Virus record (IMG/VR): IMGVR_UViG_3300045110_000031
Location: 1-39,781 of that record
DNA: 39,781 bases
Source: a virus
Direction: 5' to 3' (one strand)
Position 1 is the stretch's first letter. Each line of letters starts with the position of its first letter. Positions 39,173-39,781 of the stretch are shown in pieces. The notes under the pieces are model-generated. The model ran no database searches and was not told where the DNA came from. It worked only from the letters and a program-made list of their open reading frames with translations. A program made the position numbers and the translations under genes.

Positions 39173-39483
39173 GAAAGCCCAAAGCCCCCGCCAGCCGCCC
39201 CGAAGGCTCGCGCCTCGCCATCGTCAAGCTCCCCCGGGAGATGCCGGACGGCAAGACCACCAGCGGCCACCCGCTGACGTGGCTGGTCCGCGAGAAGATG
39301 GGCGAGCGCAACAAGTCCGACCTTGCGCGGCACATGGCTGTCGCGCCACAATCCCTCTACAAGTGGGAGCGGCTGTGCCGCGCCGACCGCAACTACCCCC
39401 TGCCGATCCCCCGGGCGATGGAGATCGCCAAGTTCTTCAACGTGAAGCCCTCGCTGCTTCGCCCCGACATCTTTGGAGCCTGA
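39169..39483 (+). CDS. Cro/YdaS-like helix-turn-helix protein
   Basis: A 104-aa protein. Residues about 48-70 (RNKSDLARHMAVAPQSLYKW) form a helix-turn-helix, and the C-terminal PRAMEIAKFF … SLLRPDIF is characteristic of Cro/YdaS-like regulators. ATGA-coupled to the helicase. It is the only HTH regulator of this type and lies just before the PEP-CTERM cassette, so it could control late or moron expression (inference). Confidence 0.75.
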   Translation: MRKPKAPASRPEGSRLAIVKLPREMPDGKTTSGHPLTWLVREKMGERNKSDLARHMAVAPQSLYKWERLCRADRNYPLPIPRAMEIAKFFNVKPSLLRPDIFGA

Positions 39484-39485
39484 AC

Positions 39486-39701
39486 GTGCCCGGTATCCGC
39501 GACCCCTACACCCTGGTCTTCGACCAGCAAGAACTTGAAGTCGTCCTCCAGGGCCTGGGCAAGCTCCCGGCCGAGCGGAGCTACAACCTCCTGACCCGCC
39601 TGGGCAACGAGATCGCCCAGGAGAACCAGCGCCGGCAGGCACCCCCGGCCGATTCCCAGGGCGTCGGCAGCGCCGATCTGGTCGGCGTCCCGGTCCAGTA
39701 A
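39486..39701 (+). CDS. Small hypothetical protein
   Basis: A 71-aa protein with a GTG start 3 bases after the previous stop: MPGIRDPYTLVFDQQELEVV, helical, ending VGVPVQ. It fills the space between the HTH gene and the PEP-CTERM cassette without gaps. Its 3' end is repeated at 1-47. Unrecognised; similar short helical proteins often end phage early operons. Confidence 0.6.
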   Translation: MPGIRDPYTLVFDQQELEVVLQGLGKLPAERSYNLLTRLGNEIAQENQRRQAPPADSQGVGSADLVGVPVQ

Positions 39702-39781
39702 TTCCCCCGTCAGTCGTTTAAACCTCAGGAGTAGCGCATGAAGAAAGTTCTCACCTCCCTCGCCCTGGCCCTCTGCGCCAG
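39655..39781. repeat. Terminal direct repeat of the contig (copy 2)
   Basis: Identical to 1-127; see that entry. Covers the stop of the 71-aa gene and the start of the first PEP-CTERM gene. Confidence 0.95.
39738..39781 (+). CDS. 5' fragment of PEP-CTERM protein 1
   Basis: Repeats the start of the gene at 84-734 (signal peptide residues MKKVLTSLALALCA). Partial only because the circular contig is cut here. Confidence 0.9.
   Translation, partial: MKKVLTSLALALCA

Noticed and set aside
1-39781. Exosortase, integrase, CI-type repressor, phage RNA polymerase, tRNA genes and CRISPR arrays
   Set aside because: I looked for these among the proteins and in the gaps and saw no supporting motif, cloverleaf or regular spacer array. 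Absence by eye is not proof for very divergent forms.

Overview
The window is a complete, GC-rich bacteriophage genome assembled as a circle. The first 127 bases (1-127) are repeated exactly as the last 127 (39655-39781), so the unique length is 39,654 bp. Coding is dense in two divergent blocks that start from a gene-free control region at 24098-24499. The block running left on the minus strand (24097 to 1429) holds packaging, head and short-tail genes. The block running right on the plus strand (24500 to 39701, continuing across the contig ends to 1359) holds small early genes and a replication module. The two blocks converge at about 1360-1428, next to a strong terminator.

Late block, in order of transcription: small terminase, a SAM methyltransferase, three tiny genes, large terminase, portal, a 493-aa virion-type protein of unknown role, zinc-ribbon and small membrane proteins, scaffold, major capsid, several capsid-associated proteins, head-tail adaptor and stabilisation proteins, a GNAT acetyltransferase, Q-rich ejection-type proteins and a tail fibre. 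There is no tape measure, sheath or tail-tube gene, and no phage RNA polymerase. This fits a podovirus that is not T7-like; the gene order and capsid type resemble the BPP-1/BcepC6B kind of short-tailed phage (recognised from memory, not by search).

Early block: a ribbon-helix-helix regulator, many short hypothetical proteins (several with one transmembrane helix), a HicA-like protein and a SprT-type metalloprotease. These are followed by a replication set: DUF2800 Cas4/RecB-like nuclease, a probable ssDNA-binding protein, family A DNA polymerase, VapE-type primase-helicase, VRR-NUC nuclease, SNF2-type helicase and a Cro/YdaS-like regulator. I found no integrase, no CI-type repressor, no reverse transcriptase, no tRNA, no CRISPR array and no recognisable endolysin.

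The most striking content is a tandem pair of secreted PEP-CTERM (exosortase-substrate) proteins at 84-734 and 766-1359, placed after the replication genes as a moron-like cassette with its own terminator. Their C-terminal signals look like those of Burkholderiales, which suggests a betaproteobacterial host with an exosortase and an exopolysaccharide matrix. No exosortase is encoded here, so the proteins must use the host enzyme. A second notable layer is a set of short DNA motifs scattered far above chance on both strands: GTTTAAAC/GTTTACAC, a 17-19 bp motif around TTTCGTCACNGGTAATTG, and AGCCTGGGGCT. There are also GGTGTTCC repeats clustered in the divergent control region.
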